A stretch of 49,153 nucleotides of DNA. Origin: Hydrogenophilales bacterium CG12_big_fil_rev_8_21_14_0_65_61_21 (lineage in GTDB: Bacteria > Pseudomonadota > Gammaproteobacteria > Burkholderiales > Thiobacillaceae). The notes beneath the pieces were generated by a model, which saw only the letters and a program-made list of their open reading frames with translations, made no database searches and was not told the DNA's origin. How positions within the stretch are numbered: the stretch's first letter is position 1; each line of letters starts with the position of its first letter. Position numbers and translations under genes: made by a program. Shown piece after piece: positions 19,199 to 27,534 of this stretch. Where the stretch lies: the NCBI GenBank assembly GCA_002782005.1, contig PFGT01000002.1, forward strand, positions 1 to 49,153, written 5' to 3'.

Positions 19199-20636
19199 GG
19201 CGGGTCTCCCTCAATGCCTGTTCCGCTGTCGCTACATCCGAGAAGGGGCGCCGGACCCCGGCGATCTCCTGATAGTCCTCGTGGCCCTTGCCGGCGATCA
19301 GGACAATGTCCTTGGCTGTCGCCTCGGCGACAGCCGCGCGGATGGCGGCGGCCCGGTCCAGTTCGACGGTCTGGCCGGCCGGCATCCCGACCAGTATGTC
19401 GGTGACGATCTCGGCCGGTTGCTCGTGGCGCGGATTGTCACTGGTGACGATAACGCGGTCAGCCAGACGGGCGGCCGTCTGGCCCATCAGCGGCCGCTTG
19501 CCCTTGTCCCGGCCGCCGCCGCAGCCGAATACGCAAATCAGCCGGCCGGCGGTCAGGTCGCGCAGGGTGGTCAATGTTTTGTCCAGGGCATCGGGGGTGT
19601 GGGCGTAATCGACGATCACGGTCGGTTGGCCGCTGTGGCTCAGGCGCTGCATCCGGCCGGCTACCGGACGGGTCGGTTGCAGGGCGCCGAGCGCGTCGTC
19701 CAGCGTCACGTTACTAGCCAGCAGAACCCCCAGGCAGGCCAGCAGATTCTCGGCGTTGAAGCGGCCGATCAGACCGGCGTGCAACTCGCCGTGGCCCCAC
19801 GGGGTCGCTACCGTCATGGTCAGCCCTTCGGCGCTCAGCCGCAACGCCTCGCCGCAAATCTCGCCGACGCCCAGGCCATAACTGAGTCGGTGTACGTCGC
19901 GTCCGGCCAGGTCGTTGTACAGGCGGCGGCCCAGTCTGTCCTCCAGGTTGAGCACCGCCCATTTCAGGTTGGGCCAGTCGAATAGCCGGATTTTGGCGTG
20001 GGCGTAGGCGGTCATGTCGCCGTGATAGTCCAGGTGATCGCGGGACAGGTTGGTCAGCGCCGCGACATCGAAGGCCACGCCCTCGACCCGGCCCTGATCG
20101 AGGGCATGGGAGGATACCTCCATGACCACGCCCGCTGCGCCGGCAGCGCGGTATCCGGCCAGTAGCCCCTGTAGCGTGACGGCGTCCGGCGTGGTGTGGC
20201 GGGCGCCTTGCAATTCGCCCGGAAAGCCGTTGCCCAAGGTGCCGACGACGGCAGTTTTGCGCTTCAGGCGACCAAACGCCTCGGCCAGCCAGTGACAGCA
20301 CGAGGTCTTGCCGTTGGTTCCGGTGATGCCGGTCATCCAGAGCGATTGCGACGGGTCTTGCCACCAGGCGGCGGCAATGGCCGGTGCCTTGGCCCGCAAG
20401 CCGTTAACCGGGAAATTGGCCACGGCAAGCTCGGCCGGCCAGGCATAGTCTTCGGACTCCCAGACTACGGCGGCGGCGCCGGCGGCAATGGCGGCCGGGA
20501 TATGCGCGCGGCCGTCATGGGTGGCGCCGGGCATTGCCAGGAAGACATTGCCGGGCCGCACCTGGCGGCTGTCGGCGGTCAGGCCGGTCACCCCCGGTAG
20601 GCGATGCAATTTGGCGATCAGGGCGGCAACGGCCAT
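19185..20636 (-). CDS. murE: MurE, UDP-MurNAc-tripeptide synthetase (meso-DAP adding)
   Basis: This enzyme adds the third stem residue. The 483-residue product has the N-terminal TADSRQVRPGNVFLAMPG, the P-loop ITGTNGKTSCCHWL, and the C-terminal DNPRHEQP motif. In this family DNPR goes with meso-diaminopimelate as substrate, in line with a Gram-negative cell wall; lysine-adding enzymes usually differ at this motif. The start (ATG 20636) overlaps the ftsI stop in a TGATG arrangement. Confidence 0.97.
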   Translation of the reverse strand: MAVAALIAKLHRLPGVTGLTADSRQVRPGNVFLAMPGATHDGRAHIPAAIAAGAAAVVWESEDYAWPAELAVANFPVNGLRAKAPAIAAAWWQDPSQSLWMTGITGTNGKTSCCHWLAEAFGRLKRKTAVVGTLGNGFPGELQGARHTTPDAVTLQGLLAGYRAAGAAGVVMEVSSHALDQGRVEGVAFDVAALTNLSRDHLDYHGDMTAYAHAKIRLFDWPNLKWAVLNLEDRLGRRLYNDLAGRDVHRLSYGLGVGEICGEALRLSAEGLTMTVATPWGHGELHAGLIGRFNAENLLACLGVLLASNVTLDDALGALQPTRPVAGRMQRLSHSGQPTVIVDYAHTPDALDKTLTTLRDLTAGRLICVFGCGGGRDKGKRPLMGQTAARLADRVIVTSDNPRHEQPAEIVTDILVGMPAGQTVELDRAAAIRAAVAEATAKDIVLIAGKGHEDYQEIAGVRRPFSDVATAEQALRETRHALA

Positions 20637-22360
20637 CAGGTCGGTTCCTCCGCGCTGCCGCTCGCCGTCGGCACTATTTCTAGCGGTCGGTCGGGCGGGA
20701 TGGCCATGAAGCGCAGGCTGTCGGCCATGACCTTGGCGAATACCGGGGCCGCTATCTGGCCGCCGTAGTATTCCTTGCCGGTCGGTTCGTCGATCATCAC
20801 CGCCACCACCACGCGCGGGTCGGACATTGGCGCCATGCCGACGAACGAGGCGATGTATTTGTTGGCCGAATAGCCGCCGGCCACGGCCTTGTGTGCGGTG
20901 CCGGTCTTGCCGCCGACCCGGTAGCCGGTAATCCGGGCCTGGGGCGCCGTGCCATTGGGCTGGGTTACGCTTTCCAGCATGTCGCGCATCGCCCTTGCGG
21001 TCTTGGCAGACAACACGCGGACCCCGACAGGCGGGGCGTCACGCTTCAGGATGGTGATCCGGGGCAGCACGCCGTCGTCGGCAAAGGCGCAGTAGCCGCG
21101 CGCCAGTTGCAGCAGGCTGACCGACATGCCCATGCCGAATGCCATGGTGGCCTTTTCGATCGGCCGCCAGGTCTCATGGGGACGCAATTTGCCGCCGGCC
21201 TCGCCTGGGAAGCCGGAACCCGGCGCCGCCCCGAAGCCGGCATGACTCAACACCTTCCAGTAGTCCTCGGACTTCATGGCCAGGGCGATCTTGGCCGCGC
21301 CGACGTTGCTGGAGACCTGGATGACCTCGGCGACGCTGAGCAGTCCCTTGGAATGGACGTCGTGGATGCGTTTTTCGCCGATTTGCAGCCAGCCCGGATC
21401 GGTGTCGATGCGGGTTTCCGGGGTTACCGCGCCGGCCTCCAGCGCCGCTGAGACCAGGAATGGCTTGATGGTGGAACCGGGCTCGTAGGTGTCGGCGACC
21501 GCCCGATTACGGTCCCGCTCCGGGGTCATGGTGGCGCGGTTGTTGGGGTTGAAGGTCGGCACGTTGGCCAGGGCGAGTATCTCGCCGGTGCGGGTATCGA
21601 GCGCCACCAGCGCGCCGGCCCTGGCCTTGTTGGCCGCGACCGCCGCAGACAACTCGCGATAGGCCAGGTACTGCAATTGCAGGTTCAGGCTTAAGGTCAG
21701 GTCCCGGCCCGGCTTGGGCGATCGGACCAGTTCGAGGTCCTCGATGGTGTTGCCCAGGCGGTCCTTGACTACCCGCTTAGCGCCCGGTTCGCCGCCCAGC
21801 CAGGATTGATAGGCGTATTCGATGCCCTCCAGGCCGTTGTCGTCGGCCCCGGTCACGCCCAACACCTGGCCGATCACCTCGCCGGCCGGGTAATAGCGGC
21901 GGTATTCGGGGGTCGTATGGATGCCCTTGATCGCCATGGCCTGCACCGCGTCGGCGACCTCGGGCGGCAATTGCCGTTTTAGATAGACGAAGGCTTTGCC
22001 TTTGTTCGCGAACAGACGCGCCAGGCTATCCGGATCCCAGTCCAGCTTGCTGGCCAGCGCTTGTATCTGGCTCGGCGTGGCGTCGGCCTCGCGTGGGTTG
22101 AGCCAGATCGACTCGACCGGTGTGCTGATCGCCAGCGGTTCGCCCCTGCGGTCGGTAATCATGCCGCGATGGGCTGGCATTTCGACCACGCGCTGGACCC
22201 GCATATCACCCTGCTGGTTGAGGAAATCGTTGCGCCAGCCCTGTAGATAGGCGGCGCGTGCGGTTAAAACGGTGAATCCGCCGAACACCAGCGCCATCAG
22301 CAGGCGTTTACGCCAGCATTGCAGATCGAGTTGCAGGATGGGGTTACGGGCGCGACTCAT
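20636..22360 (-). CDS. ftsI: FtsI (PBP3), septal peptidoglycan transpeptidase
   Basis: The 574-residue class B penicillin-binding protein has a short cytoplasmic tail, one membrane anchor (about 19-38), a pedestal domain (RGMITDRRGEPLA motif at about 65-78) and a transpeptidase domain with all three catalytic motifs: Ser296-T-I-Lys299, Ser350-Ser351-Asn352 (S-x-N) and Lys485-T-G-T. It crosslinks septal peptidoglycan with FtsW as glycosyltransferase partner. It overlaps ftsL by 4 bp. Length and motifs are normal. Confidence 0.98.
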   Translation of the reverse strand: MSRARNPILQLDLQCWRKRLLMALVFGGFTVLTARAAYLQGWRNDFLNQQGDMRVQRVVEMPAHRGMITDRRGEPLAISTPVESIWLNPREADATPSQIQALASKLDWDPDSLARLFANKGKAFVYLKRQLPPEVADAVQAMAIKGIHTTPEYRRYYPAGEVIGQVLGVTGADDNGLEGIEYAYQSWLGGEPGAKRVVKDRLGNTIEDLELVRSPKPGRDLTLSLNLQLQYLAYRELSAAVAANKARAGALVALDTRTGEILALANVPTFNPNNRATMTPERDRNRAVADTYEPGSTIKPFLVSAALEAGAVTPETRIDTDPGWLQIGEKRIHDVHSKGLLSVAEVIQVSSNVGAAKIALAMKSEDYWKVLSHAGFGAAPGSGFPGEAGGKLRPHETWRPIEKATMAFGMGMSVSLLQLARGYCAFADDGVLPRITILKRDAPPVGVRVLSAKTARAMRDMLESVTQPNGTAPQARITGYRVGGKTGTAHKAVAGGYSANKYIASFVGMAPMSDPRVVVAVMIDEPTGKEYYGGQIAAPVFAKVMADSLRFMAIPPDRPLEIVPTASGSAEEPT

Positions 22361-22632
22361 GATTTGTTATCCGGCGTCTTGAGTACCTGAATCTGTTTCG
22401 CATCCGGCACCGACATGCGCAATTGGCCACGGGCGATTTGTTCAATCCGCGAGGGCATGGCCCAGGTGCTCTGCTCCAGTTGCAAACGACCCCATTCGAT
22501 ATCCAGATGCCGGCTCTTGTTCTGCTCGGTCTGGAGCGCCATAAACAATTCGCGCGCCTGGTGGCGCGCTGTGACAACCGCAAGGGAGCAGACGACCAGG
22601 ATCGCCGCCAGGATTGGATTCAGCCGGTACAT
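22357..22632 (-). CDS. ftsL: FtsL, divisome bitopic protein
   Basis: The 91-residue protein has a very short N terminus, one membrane helix (about 5-22, [16 protein letters not shown]) and a periplasmic helical stretch (about 25-75) with the spacing of a coiled coil, as in FtsL. It binds FtsB and FtsQ and helps activate FtsWI. FtsL sequences are poorly conserved, so the position between rsmH and ftsI is a large part of the evidence. It overlaps rsmH by 13 bp and ftsI by 4 bp. Confidence 0.94.
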   Translation of the reverse strand: MYRLNPILAAILVVCSLAVVTARHQARELFMALQTEQNKSRHLDIEWGRLQLEQSTWAMPSRIEQIARGQLRMSVPDAKQIQVLKTPDNKS

Positions 22633-23585
22633 GTCGGCTCCACAAATCCTGCCATACTGCGTTCGGCTACCCTGAGCACCGCGCTGCGGGCGCGCGGATT
22701 GCCCGCGATTTCCTTATCCGAGGCCTTGATCGCGCGGCCGATCAAGTGCAGCCGGCCGGGTTTCAACTGATTCGCAAGCAGGGGAATCTCTTTCGGCGCG
22801 TCCTCACCACTCGCCTCGGCGCGCATGAATCGCTTCACCAGCCTGTCCTCCAGGGAATGAAAGCTAATCACTGCCAGCCGCCCTCCGGGACGTAACAAAT
22901 CGACCGCTTGCGGCAATGCCTCGACGATCTCGTCAAGTTCCCGGTTAATGTGAATCCGGATAGCCTGAAAGGTACGCGTGGCCGGGTCCTGGCCGCGCTC
23001 GCGGCTGTGTACCGCGCCCGCCACGATCCGCGCAAGCTGGCCGGTCGTGGCGATCGGTTGCTCCGCGCGCGCCGCGACAATCGCCCTTGCAACCGACTTA
23101 GCAAACCGCTCTTCGCCATAATCACGTACCACTCGGGCCAATTCGTCCTCCTGGGCGAGAGCCAGCCACTGTGCCGCGCTGAGACCGCGGCTGGTATCCA
23201 TGCGCATATCCAGCGGCGCATCGTGGCGAAAGCTGAAACCTCGCTCCGGCGTGTCGATCTGCGGACTGGAAACGCCCAGATCGAACAACACCCCATCGGC
23301 CACGGTTATGCCGTGCGTCAGCGCCGCCTGAGCCATACCACTGAAAGATACATGGGCGATTGAAAAGCGCGGATCGCGCCAAGTCCGTGCCACGGTGGCG
23401 GCCTCGGGATCGCGATCCAGCGCCAGCAAGCGGCCAGTCGGCCCAAGCCGGTCGAGGAGCGCCTGACTGTGGCCGCCACGGCCGAAGGTGGCATCGATAT
23501 AAACGCCATCCGGGCGCACGTTCAGCGCCGTCAGCGCCTCGTAGAGCAGGACTGCGGCGTGGCCCATGTCCTGGGCCGGGCTCAC
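22620..23585 (-). CDS. rsmH: RsmH, 16S rRNA m4C1402 methyltransferase
   Basis: This SAM-dependent enzyme methylates N4 of C1402 in 16S rRNA (formerly MraW). The 321-residue product has the SAM-binding [14 protein letters not shown] motif, [12 protein letters not shown], and the C-terminal [23 protein letters not shown], all diagnostic. A GTG at 23585 overlapping the mraZ stop is chosen; ATG 23567 is a possible alternative 6 codons in. It is the second gene of the dcw operon, its usual position. Confidence 0.97.
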   Translation of the reverse strand: MSPAQDMGHAAVLLYEALTALNVRPDGVYIDATFGRGGHSQALLDRLGPTGRLLALDRDPEAATVARTWRDPRFSIAHVSFSGMAQAALTHGITVADGVLFDLGVSSPQIDTPERGFSFRHDAPLDMRMDTSRGLSAAQWLALAQEDELARVVRDYGEERFAKSVARAIVAARAEQPIATTGQLARIVAGAVHSRERGQDPATRTFQAIRIHINRELDEIVEALPQAVDLLRPGGRLAVISFHSLEDRLVKRFMRAEASGEDAPKEIPLLANQLKPGRLHLIGRAIKASDKEIAGNPRARSAVLRVAERSMAGFVEPTCTG

Positions 23586-24052
23586 AGCGAGAAGCCCTTG
23601 AGTTCATCTGGAATCTCGCCCTTGGTTAGTGCTTCATTCAACTGGGCGGGCAGATCGGCAGCGCTGTCGCACTGCGTCTGCCAACCCGCCGCACTCCAGA
23701 CCTCGAATCGATTGCCCTGTCCGACCAGGATGACCTCTCGGTCCAGGCTCGCGCGTTCGCGCAGCAAGGCCGGCAAGAGGATACGGCCCGAGCCGTCCAT
23801 TTCTAGGTCGGTGGCATTGCCGACCAGCAGACGCTGCATCTGGCGACTTATGGGGTTGAAGCTAGGTAGCGCATTGAGCTTGCGCTCGATCGGTTCCCAC
23901 TCGGGGAATGGGTAAAGTAGAAGACAGCCGGCCAGATCCAGGGTCAGGACGAGATGCCCCCCACAACGCTGCATCAGCAGGTCGCGTAACTTGGTCGGTA
24001 TCGCCAACCTGGCTTTACCGTCTAGGGTAATGGGTGTCGCGCCGCGAAACAT
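23582..24052 (-). CDS. mraZ: MraZ, dcw operon transcriptional regulator
   Basis: The 156-residue protein contains two SpoVT/AbrB-like halves: [23 protein letters not shown] near the N terminus and the second at about 75-125 ([16 protein letters not shown]). MraZ proteins form ring-shaped oligomers and bind tandem repeats upstream of their own gene, repressing the dcw cluster in Escherichia coli. Five such repeats lie 25-69 bp upstream of this start, so autoregulation is very likely. It is the first gene of the operon. Confidence 0.97.
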   Translation of the reverse strand: MFRGATPITLDGKARLAIPTKLRDLLMQRCGGHLVLTLDLAGCLLLYPFPEWEPIERKLNALPSFNPISRQMQRLLVGNATDLEMDGSGRILLPALLRERASLDREVILVGQGNRFEVWSAAGWQTQCDSAADLPAQLNEALTKGEIPDELKGFSL

Positions 24053-24076
24053 CTTGATTCCAAAGGGTTGGTGTTT

Positions 24077-24121
24077 CCACTAAAACCCCACTTTCCTCCA
24101 CTCTGTCCCACTAATGCCCAC
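24077..24121 (-). promoter_or_regulatory. MraZ operator: five GTGG repeats at 10-11 bp period
   Basis: CCAC on the plus strand (GTGG on the transcribed side) begins at 24077, 24088, 24098, 24108 and 24118, a spacing of 11, 10, 10 and 10 bp. Three copies extend to GTGGG. MraZ of E. coli recognises TGGG-type direct repeats with this period, so the array is read as its binding site. It covers the probable transcription start and leader of mraZ; the outermost repeat abuts the -10 element. Confidence 0.88.
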
Positions 24122-24149
24122 TATAGAGAAGGAAATACTGTGGCGTCAA
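24120..24149 (-). promoter_or_regulatory. Sigma-70 promoter of the dcw operon
   Basis: Reading the minus strand: TTGACG (24149-24144), an 18-bp spacer, TATAGT (24125-24120). The -10 box runs straight into the first MraZ repeat, so MraZ binding would block initiation. Expected transcription start is near 24113, about 60 bases ahead of the mraZ ATG. Confidence 0.8.
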
Positions 24150-24408
24150 GCGACGAACCTTGATTTTTTTAATGGCAACAATGACTTACAACCACGACAA
24201 AAGACTCGCCAATTGATTTTAATTAGTATGATAGAGGCCACACTTAAAGTTGTTTGTTAAGTATGATGCACACCGACGTGGCGGCGATAGTACATTTGGG
24301 TAACGTTGGGTGAGCGCGAGTTAATACCTGACAATACGACTATGGCATTGCCGTGCTGGCTGCTGACTGGCACACTAGACCTTCTCGCAAATCAACCAAG
24401 GAACTTGC
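24150..24408. other. AT-rich intergenic stretch between mraZ promoter and the DUF971 gene
   Basis: This stretch is distinctly richer in A and T than its surroundings. It contains two copies of an AGTATGAT segment (24225-24232 and 24260-24267) with -10-like TATGAT, but neither has a convincing -35 partner at proper spacing. No gene, RNA structure or repeat array is recognised. The promoter of the DUF971 gene should be here. Together with the mraZ leader and promoter it forms a gene-free region of 356 bp (24053-24408). Confidence 0.5.
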
Positions 24409-24798
24409 ATGGCCGGTCTGTCCAACCAAACACCCATCCCGACCGAGATCAAGCTGCACAAGCAGTCGAAGATCATGGAGATCGCCTTTAACGACGGTAG
24501 CCGTTTCAATCTGCCGTTCGAGGGCTTGCGCGTGTTTTCTCCATCCGCCGAGGTGCGCGGTCATGGCCCCGGCCAGGAGACGCTGCAAGTCGGCAAGAAG
24601 GAGGTCGATATCACCGCCGTCGAGCCGGTCGGCCAGTACGCCGTGACACTGGTGTTCGACGACCAGCATGACTCGGGTATCTACTCCTGGGATTATCTAT
24701 ATGACCTGGGCCAGCATTACGATGTCTATTGGCGCGAATATCTGCGTCGTCTGGCGGACGCGGGCGAGTCCAGAGAACCCAAAACGCTGGTGAAATGA
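24409..24798 (+). CDS. DUF971 / GBBH-like N-terminal domain protein
   Basis: The 129-residue protein is a stand-alone copy of the domain found at the N terminus of gamma-butyrobetaine hydroxylases (DUF971). Characteristic segments are IAFNDGSRFNLPFEGLRVFSP, cut here by VRGHGPGQ, and HDSGIYSWDYLYDLG near the C terminus. In eukaryotic relatives the domain binds zinc, but I see no cysteine and few histidines here, so metal binding is uncertain. Function in bacteria is unknown. AAGGAA at 24399-24404 is the ribosome site. It is convergent with rng, the stops being 41 bp apart. Confidence 0.85.
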   Translation: MAGLSNQTPIPTEIKLHKQSKIMEIAFNDGSRFNLPFEGLRVFSPSAEVRGHGPGQETLQVGKKEVDITAVEPVGQYAVTLVFDDQHDSGIYSWDYLYDLGQHYDVYWREYLRRLADAGESREPKTLVK

Positions 24799-24838
24799 CT
24801 TGGCTTGGGGCGTTGCCCTGACCCTTAGGGGCAGCCCC

Positions 24839-26290
24839 TTAGATCAGGATGATGTCGTACTGCTCCTGGGTGAACAGGCTTTCGACCTGGAGCGAGACCG
24901 GCTTGCCGATAAAGTCGGATAGTTGTGCCAGGTTTTGCGATTCCTCGTCGAGGAACAAGTCGATCACCGTTGGCGAGGCCAGGATACGGAACTCGCTGGC
25001 GTCAAACTGGCGCGCCTCGCGCATTAGGTTGCGCAGAATTTCGTAGCACACACTCTGGGCGGTCTTGATCTGACCCCGGCCCTGGCAGGTCGGACAGGGC
25101 TCGCAGATCTGCCTGGCCAGACTCTCGCGGGTTCGCTTGCGGGTCATCTCGACCAGGCCGAGCGTGGTGAAGCCGTTGACGGTGATGCGGGTGCGGTCGC
25201 TGGCGATGCCCTTGGTCAGCTCGTTGAGTACAGCCTCCTTGTGCGCCGCCACGTCCATGTCGATGTAGTCGACAATAATGATGCCGCCCAGGTTTCTCAA
25301 ACGCAGTTGCCGGGCGATGACCTGCGAGGCCTCCAGGTTGGTCTTGAAGATGGTCTCGTCGAAGGTCCGACCGCTGGTATAGCCGCCGGTGTTGACATCG
25401 ATGGTGGTCAGCGCCTCGGTCTGGTCGATAATCAGATAGCCGCCCGATTTCAGGTCCACCCGCCGGCTCAGCGCCTTTTCGATTTCATCCTCGACGCCAT
25501 ACAGGTCGAACAGCGGCCGTTCAGCGACATAGAGGTTGATCTTCTTGACCAGGTTATGGGTGAAGTCCTCGGCGAAGCCCATCATGCGCTGATAGGTCTC
25601 GCACGAGTCGATCAGGATGCGGTCGGTCTGGTCGTTGGCGAAGTCGCGCAGAACACGGTGAGCCAGATCCAGCTCCTGATAGATCAGGGCCGGCCCCTCG
25701 CTGGTGTTGGCGCGGTTCTTGATGGCATCCCACAAGGTACGCAGATACTCGACGTCGGCCGCCAACTCGCAGTCCTCGGCGATGTTGGCCATGGTGCGGA
25801 TGATGAAGCCGCCATGTTCGTCCTGCGGCAGCAGGCCTTGCAGACGACTGCGCAATAGTTCGCGCTCGGCCTCGTCCTCGATCTTCTGAGAGATACCGAT
25901 GCGGGTCTCCTGCGGCAGGTAAACCAGGAAGCGGCCGGCCATGCTGATCTGGGTCGATAGCCGCGCGCCCTTGGCGCTGATTGGGTCCTTGATGACCTGG
26001 ACCAGGATGTTCTGGCCTTCGTGCAGGACCCGCTCGATCGGCCGCAGGGTGTCGCCATCGCGGGCATCCCAGATGTCGCCGACATGCAGAAAGGCGGCGC
26101 GCTCAATGCCGATGTCGATGAAGGCCGACTGCATACCGGGCAGCACCCTGCTCACCTTGCCCAGGTAGACATTGCTCACCAGGCCGCGTTGGCTGGCGCG
26201 CTCGATGTGCACCTCCTGTACCGCGCCCAGATAGGTCACTGCAACCCGCGTTTCCTGCGGGGTGACGTTAATCAGTATTTCTTCGCTCAT
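24839..26290 (-). CDS. rng: Ribonuclease G
   Basis: This endoribonuclease of the RNase E/G family takes part in 16S rRNA 5' maturation and mRNA decay. From ATG 26290 (MSEEILINVTPQETRV) the protein is 483 residues, the RNase G length, without the long RNase E scaffold. The S1 domain (about 30-120, GLVSNVYLGKVSRVLPGM), catalytic aspartate motifs TIDVNTGGYTSGR and IIVDYIDMD, and the zinc-link CEPCPTCQGRG are visible. A longer frame to 26332 adds 14 residues unlike the family. It is followed on its strand by the convergent DUF971 gene; maf and rlmH lie upstream. Confidence 0.96.
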   Translation of the reverse strand: MSEEILINVTPQETRVAVTYLGAVQEVHIERASQRGLVSNVYLGKVSRVLPGMQSAFIDIGIERAAFLHVGDIWDARDGDTLRPIERVLHEGQNILVQVIKDPISAKGARLSTQISMAGRFLVYLPQETRIGISQKIEDEAERELLRSRLQGLLPQDEHGGFIIRTMANIAEDCELAADVEYLRTLWDAIKNRANTSEGPALIYQELDLAHRVLRDFANDQTDRILIDSCETYQRMMGFAEDFTHNLVKKINLYVAERPLFDLYGVEDEIEKALSRRVDLKSGGYLIIDQTEALTTIDVNTGGYTSGRTFDETIFKTNLEASQVIARQLRLRNLGGIIIVDYIDMDVAAHKEAVLNELTKGIASDRTRITVNGFTTLGLVEMTRKRTRESLARQICEPCPTCQGRGQIKTAQSVCYEILRNLMREARQFDASEFRILASPTVIDLFLDEESQNLAQLSDFIGKPVSLQVESLFTQEQYDIILI

Positions 26291-26310
26291 GGTCGGCCCG
26301 CAATAGTGGA

Positions 26311-26353
26311 GAGTCGAGAGTCGGCCACGCACTTCATGCCCGACTCTCGACTC
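26311..26353. repeat. Perfect 14-bp inverted repeat between maf and rng
   Basis: The arm 26311-26324 (GAGTCGAGAGTCGG) is exactly complementary to 26340-26353, with a 15-base loop. Each arm is itself two near-identical heptamers (GAGTCGA, GAGTCGG). There is no T-tract on either side, so it is a poor terminator candidate. It fills most of the 67-bp gap between the maf stop and the rng start, and could be a REP-like element or an mRNA structure affecting rng. Confidence 0.75.
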
Positions 26354-26357
26354 GCTG

Positions 26358-26951
26358 CTACAGCGCCACGAAGCCCACGGCTTTCAGTAATTCAGATGTC
26401 TCGAACAGTGGCAGCCCCATAACCCCCGAATAGCTGCCCGAAAGCCGCGTCACGAATACCGCCGCGCGGCCCTGGATGGCGTAGCCACCAGCCTTGTCGT
26501 AGCCTTCCTTGCTGGCTACGTAAGCGGCGATTTCGGTCTCGGAAAGCGGCTTGAAATAGACCTCGCTTTCGGAAACGGCCGACTTCAGGCGACCGCCCAG
26601 GGCGACCGCCACGCCGGTTAGCACGGTATGGGCGCGGCCAGAATAACGGCGCAGCATATCGGCTGCCTCGCCGGCGTCGGCGGGCTTGCCCAGGGTTGCG
26701 CCGTCTATCGTCACCGTGGTATCTGCCGCCACGATCGGCAAGACCGGCAACCCGCGCTCGGCGATGGCCAGCAAGCCGGCCTCGGCCTTGCGCCGGGCAA
26801 GACGAGAGACATACGCCACGGCGCCCTCGCCGGGCAGCGGCGTCTCGTCGACGTCGACGCCCAAACGCAGCGTGGTCGGCAATAGGCCGATCTGGCGTAG
26901 CAGTTCGAGCCGGCGCGGACTTTGCGAGGCGAGATAAAGCGGTTTGCTCAT
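26358..26951 (-). CDS. maf: Maf-family nucleoside triphosphate pyrophosphatase
   Basis: The 197-residue protein begins with the Maf signature YLASQSPRRLELL (nucleotide-binding SxSPRR) and has the conserved YVSRLARRKAEAG, AADTTVTIDG and GGYAIQGRAAVFV segments. Maf proteins hydrolyse non-canonical or pyrimidine NTPs (dTTP/UTP for the YhdE branch) to monophosphates. The form of the YVSRLARRKA region suggests the YhdE branch, but the substrate cannot be settled by eye. It lies downstream of rlmH (21 bp gap) and is probably in one transcript with it and rng. Confidence 0.94.
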   Translation of the reverse strand: MSKPLYLASQSPRRLELLRQIGLLPTTLRLGVDVDETPLPGEGAVAYVSRLARRKAEAGLLAIAERGLPVLPIVAADTTVTIDGATLGKPADAGEAADMLRRYSGRAHTVLTGVAVALGGRLKSAVSESEVYFKPLSETEIAAYVASKEGYDKAGGYAIQGRAAVFVTRLSGSYSGVMGLPLFETSELLKAVGFVAL

Positions 26952-26972
26952 AATGAGCCGGATTCTACCTTG

Positions 26973-27440
26973 TTAATCCCGATGGTATGGATGATTGGCC
27001 AATAGCGTCCAGGCACGGTACAACTGCTCGACAAGCAGCACCCGGGCCAGGGCATGGGGCAAGGTCAGGCGCGACAGTGACAGGGTCATTTGGGCGCGGC
27101 CCAGTAGATCGGGCGAGAGACCGTCGGCGCCGCCGATGACCAGCGCGATATCACGGCCGGACTGTAGCCAATCGTCCAGGGTCAGCGCCAGCTCGCGGGT
27201 GGTCGGCTCCTTGCCGTGTTCATCCAACGCCACCAGGTTATAACCAGGCGGCAATTTTTCCAGGATGCGCGCCGCCTCCAGCGTCTTGATTCGCTCGGCT
27301 GACTGCCCCGAGCGTTTTTCGGGCCGAATCGGCACGACCTCGACGCGTGCCTCGCGCGGCATTCGTTTGACGTATTCGGCTGCCGCCGTCTCGGCCCAGG
27401 CGGGCAATTTGTCGCCGACGGCAAGGATCAGTAGTTTCAT
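26973..27440 (-). CDS. rlmH: RlmH, 23S rRNA pseudouridine-1915 N3-methyltransferase
   Basis: The 155-residue SPOUT-class methyltransferase begins MKLLILAVGDKLPAWAE and ends with the SAM-binding knot region VIGGADGLSPDLL...SRLTLPHALARVLLVEQLYRAW...HPYHRD, which is diagnostic. It modifies Psi1915 in helix 69 of the large subunit. The usual upstream neighbour rsfS is absent; instead the amtB terminator lies directly upstream. The start at 27440 is chosen because the frame further upstream has no family resemblance and runs through that terminator. Confidence 0.96.
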   Translation of the reverse strand: MKLLILAVGDKLPAWAETAAAEYVKRMPREARVEVVPIRPEKRSGQSAERIKTLEAARILEKLPPGYNLVALDEHGKEPTTRELALTLDDWLQSGRDIALVIGGADGLSPDLLGRAQMTLSLSRLTLPHALARVLLVEQLYRAWTLLANHPYHRD

Positions 27441-27462
27441 GATGGCGACTATAGCAAAGCAT

Positions 27463-27487
27463 AAAAAAAGGCGCCTTGCGGCGCCTT
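27463..27487 (-). terminator. Rho-independent terminator after amtB
   Basis: An 8-bp perfect stem (27468-27475 / 27480-27487, AAGGCGCC type) with a 4-base loop is followed on the minus strand by a run of T (complement of the A-tract 27463-27469). It lies about 48 bp past the amtB stop and separates the nitrogen operon from rlmH, which starts only 23 bp further on. Confidence 0.9.
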
Positions 27488-27534
27488 GGTAAAACTGCCT
27501 GTGAGGGGAAGCAGGCAGAAGGAGCAATCGTGGC

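Noticed and set aside
24225-24267. Two TATGAT boxes as promoters of the DUF971 gene
   Set aside because: No -35 element at 16-18 bp from either box and both lie well over 130 bp from the start codon.
24827-24839. GC hairpin between the DUF971 gene and rng as a terminator
   Set aside because: The stem is only five pairs with no T-tract on either strand.
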